DNA from: CAZALT01 sp964485515
GTDB taxonomy: Bacteria > Actinomycetota > Acidimicrobiia > Acidimicrobiales > Acidimicrobilacustridaceae
Assembly: GCA_964485515.1 (NCBI GenBank)
Contig: CAZALT010000207.1
Location: 1 to 5,530 of the forward strand
Length of the DNA: 5,530 bases
Direction: 5' to 3'
Part shown: one piece after another, positions 5,190 to 5,530 of the stretch
Layout: each line of letters starts with the position of its first letter
Position numbering within the stretch: the first letter of the stretch is position 1
Made by a program: the position numbers and the translations under genes
The notes under the pieces: model-generated
The model's input: only the letters and a program-made list of their open reading frames with translations
Told to the model about the DNA's origin: nothing
The model's database searches: none

Positions 5190-5530
5190 TTACCGATCAT
5201 TCTGACCTCGCGCGTCGGACCGGACGAGGTGACCGTCAGCCGCGCGCCGAGCTTCGAGGTCGGCGACGAGAAGGTCCATCGCCGCGGCGGCTTCGTCGGG
5301 ATGCGTGTCGTAGCCCGCCGCCTGGTCGGCGACCACCGAGAACGCCAACCCCTGCATCGCCGCGGCGACGAGAACCGGGGTGAAGATCTCAGGGTCGAGG
5401 CCGTAGTCGCTGAGGAGGGTGGCGAGACGCTCCATCTGCAGCGCACGCACATCTTTGGCCATGGCCGCGATCTCAGCCTTGAGCGCGGGCCGATGGTTCG
5501 CGGCGGCCAAGAGCTCGACGAACAGGGCGG
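5190..5530 (-). CDS. TetR family transcriptional regulator, C-terminal part (N-terminus beyond right edge)
   Basis: The frame enters from the right edge and ends at TAA (5190-5192), giving 112 residues. The segment is an alpha-helical ligand-binding half typical of TetR regulators: an opening ALFVELLAAANHRPALKAEI helix, a helix rich in Ala/Leu/Glu around MERLATLLSDYGLDPE, a PVLVAAAMQGLAFSVVADQ helix resembling the dimer-forming region, then a DEAAAAMDLLVADLEARRA helix and a short polar tail. The DNA-binding helix-turn-helix would be encoded beyond the window. Regulators of this type commonly repress nearby catabolic genes and release DNA on binding a small ligand or acyl-CoA. The same-strand HSD10-like SDR 63 bp downstream is a natural co-transcribed partner. 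The family call rests on the C-terminal half only, which is the variable part, so confidence is moderate. Confidence 0.75.
   Translation of the reverse strand, partial: ALFVELLAAANHRPALKAEIAAMAKDVRALQMERLATLLSDYGLDPEIFTPVLVAAAMQGLAFSVVADQAAGYDTHPDEAAAAMDLLVADLEARRAADGHLVRSDARGQNDR

Noticed and set aside
5126..5452. A 108-codon minus-strand frame overlapping the TetR gene
   Set aside because: The alternative frame (5190-5530) reads as a coherent TetR C-terminal domain; this one is Ser/Arg/Pro-rich and shows no domain. Only its last 13 codons are discussed as a possible mini-cistron.

Overview
The window is high-GC bacterial DNA, dense in genes, with strong G/C preference at third codon positions. 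This and the protein families (several short-chain dehydrogenases, a broad aldehyde dehydrogenase, a lipoprotein-anchored solute receptor, a TetR regulator) suggest an actinobacterium, possibly of the Acidimicrobiia or mycobacterial type. That placement is inference from composition and protein style, not a search result.

Layout: (1) 1-1947, minus strand: an aldehyde dehydrogenase (484-1947) followed by an SDR oxidoreductase (1-487, running off the left edge). The two overlap by 4 nt in an ATGA junction, so they are almost certainly one translationally coupled operon. (2) 1948-2032: an 85-bp divergent intergenic region with promoter-like and repeated TTGAC elements. (3) 2033-4221, plus strand: a complete SDR (2033-2806), a 104-bp gap with a hairpin, and a type I periplasmic-binding-fold lipoprotein of the LivJ/LivK-like class (2911-4221). 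(4) 4222-4349: convergent intergenic region holding a very strong hairpin (4287-4322), probably the terminator of the receptor gene. (5) 4350-5530, minus strand: the C-terminal half of a TetR-type regulator (from the right edge to 5190), then a complete SDR of the HSD17B10 / 3-hydroxyacyl-CoA dehydrogenase type II group (4350-5126).

Together the genes look like part of a catabolic locus for an alcohol, aldehyde or acyl-CoA substrate. The lipoprotein would capture a small solute outside the membrane, SDRs would oxidise hydroxyl groups, the aldehyde dehydrogenase would turn aldehyde into acid, the HSD10-like SDR could act on a hydroxyacyl-CoA or hydroxysteroid-type intermediate, and the TetR protein could regulate the right-hand unit. 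The substrate cannot be read from the sequence, and no permease, ATPase, acyl-CoA ligase or thiolase lies in the window.

I saw no CRISPR array, insertion sequence, integrase, tRNA, rRNA, defence system or clearly novel system. The points worth a second look are modest: an HSD10-like SDR with altered glycine-rich, NNAG and catalytic-Asn positions, a strong U-tract-less hairpin, a divergent operator-like region with an SD-less SDR start, and a solute receptor with no adjacent transporter genes.
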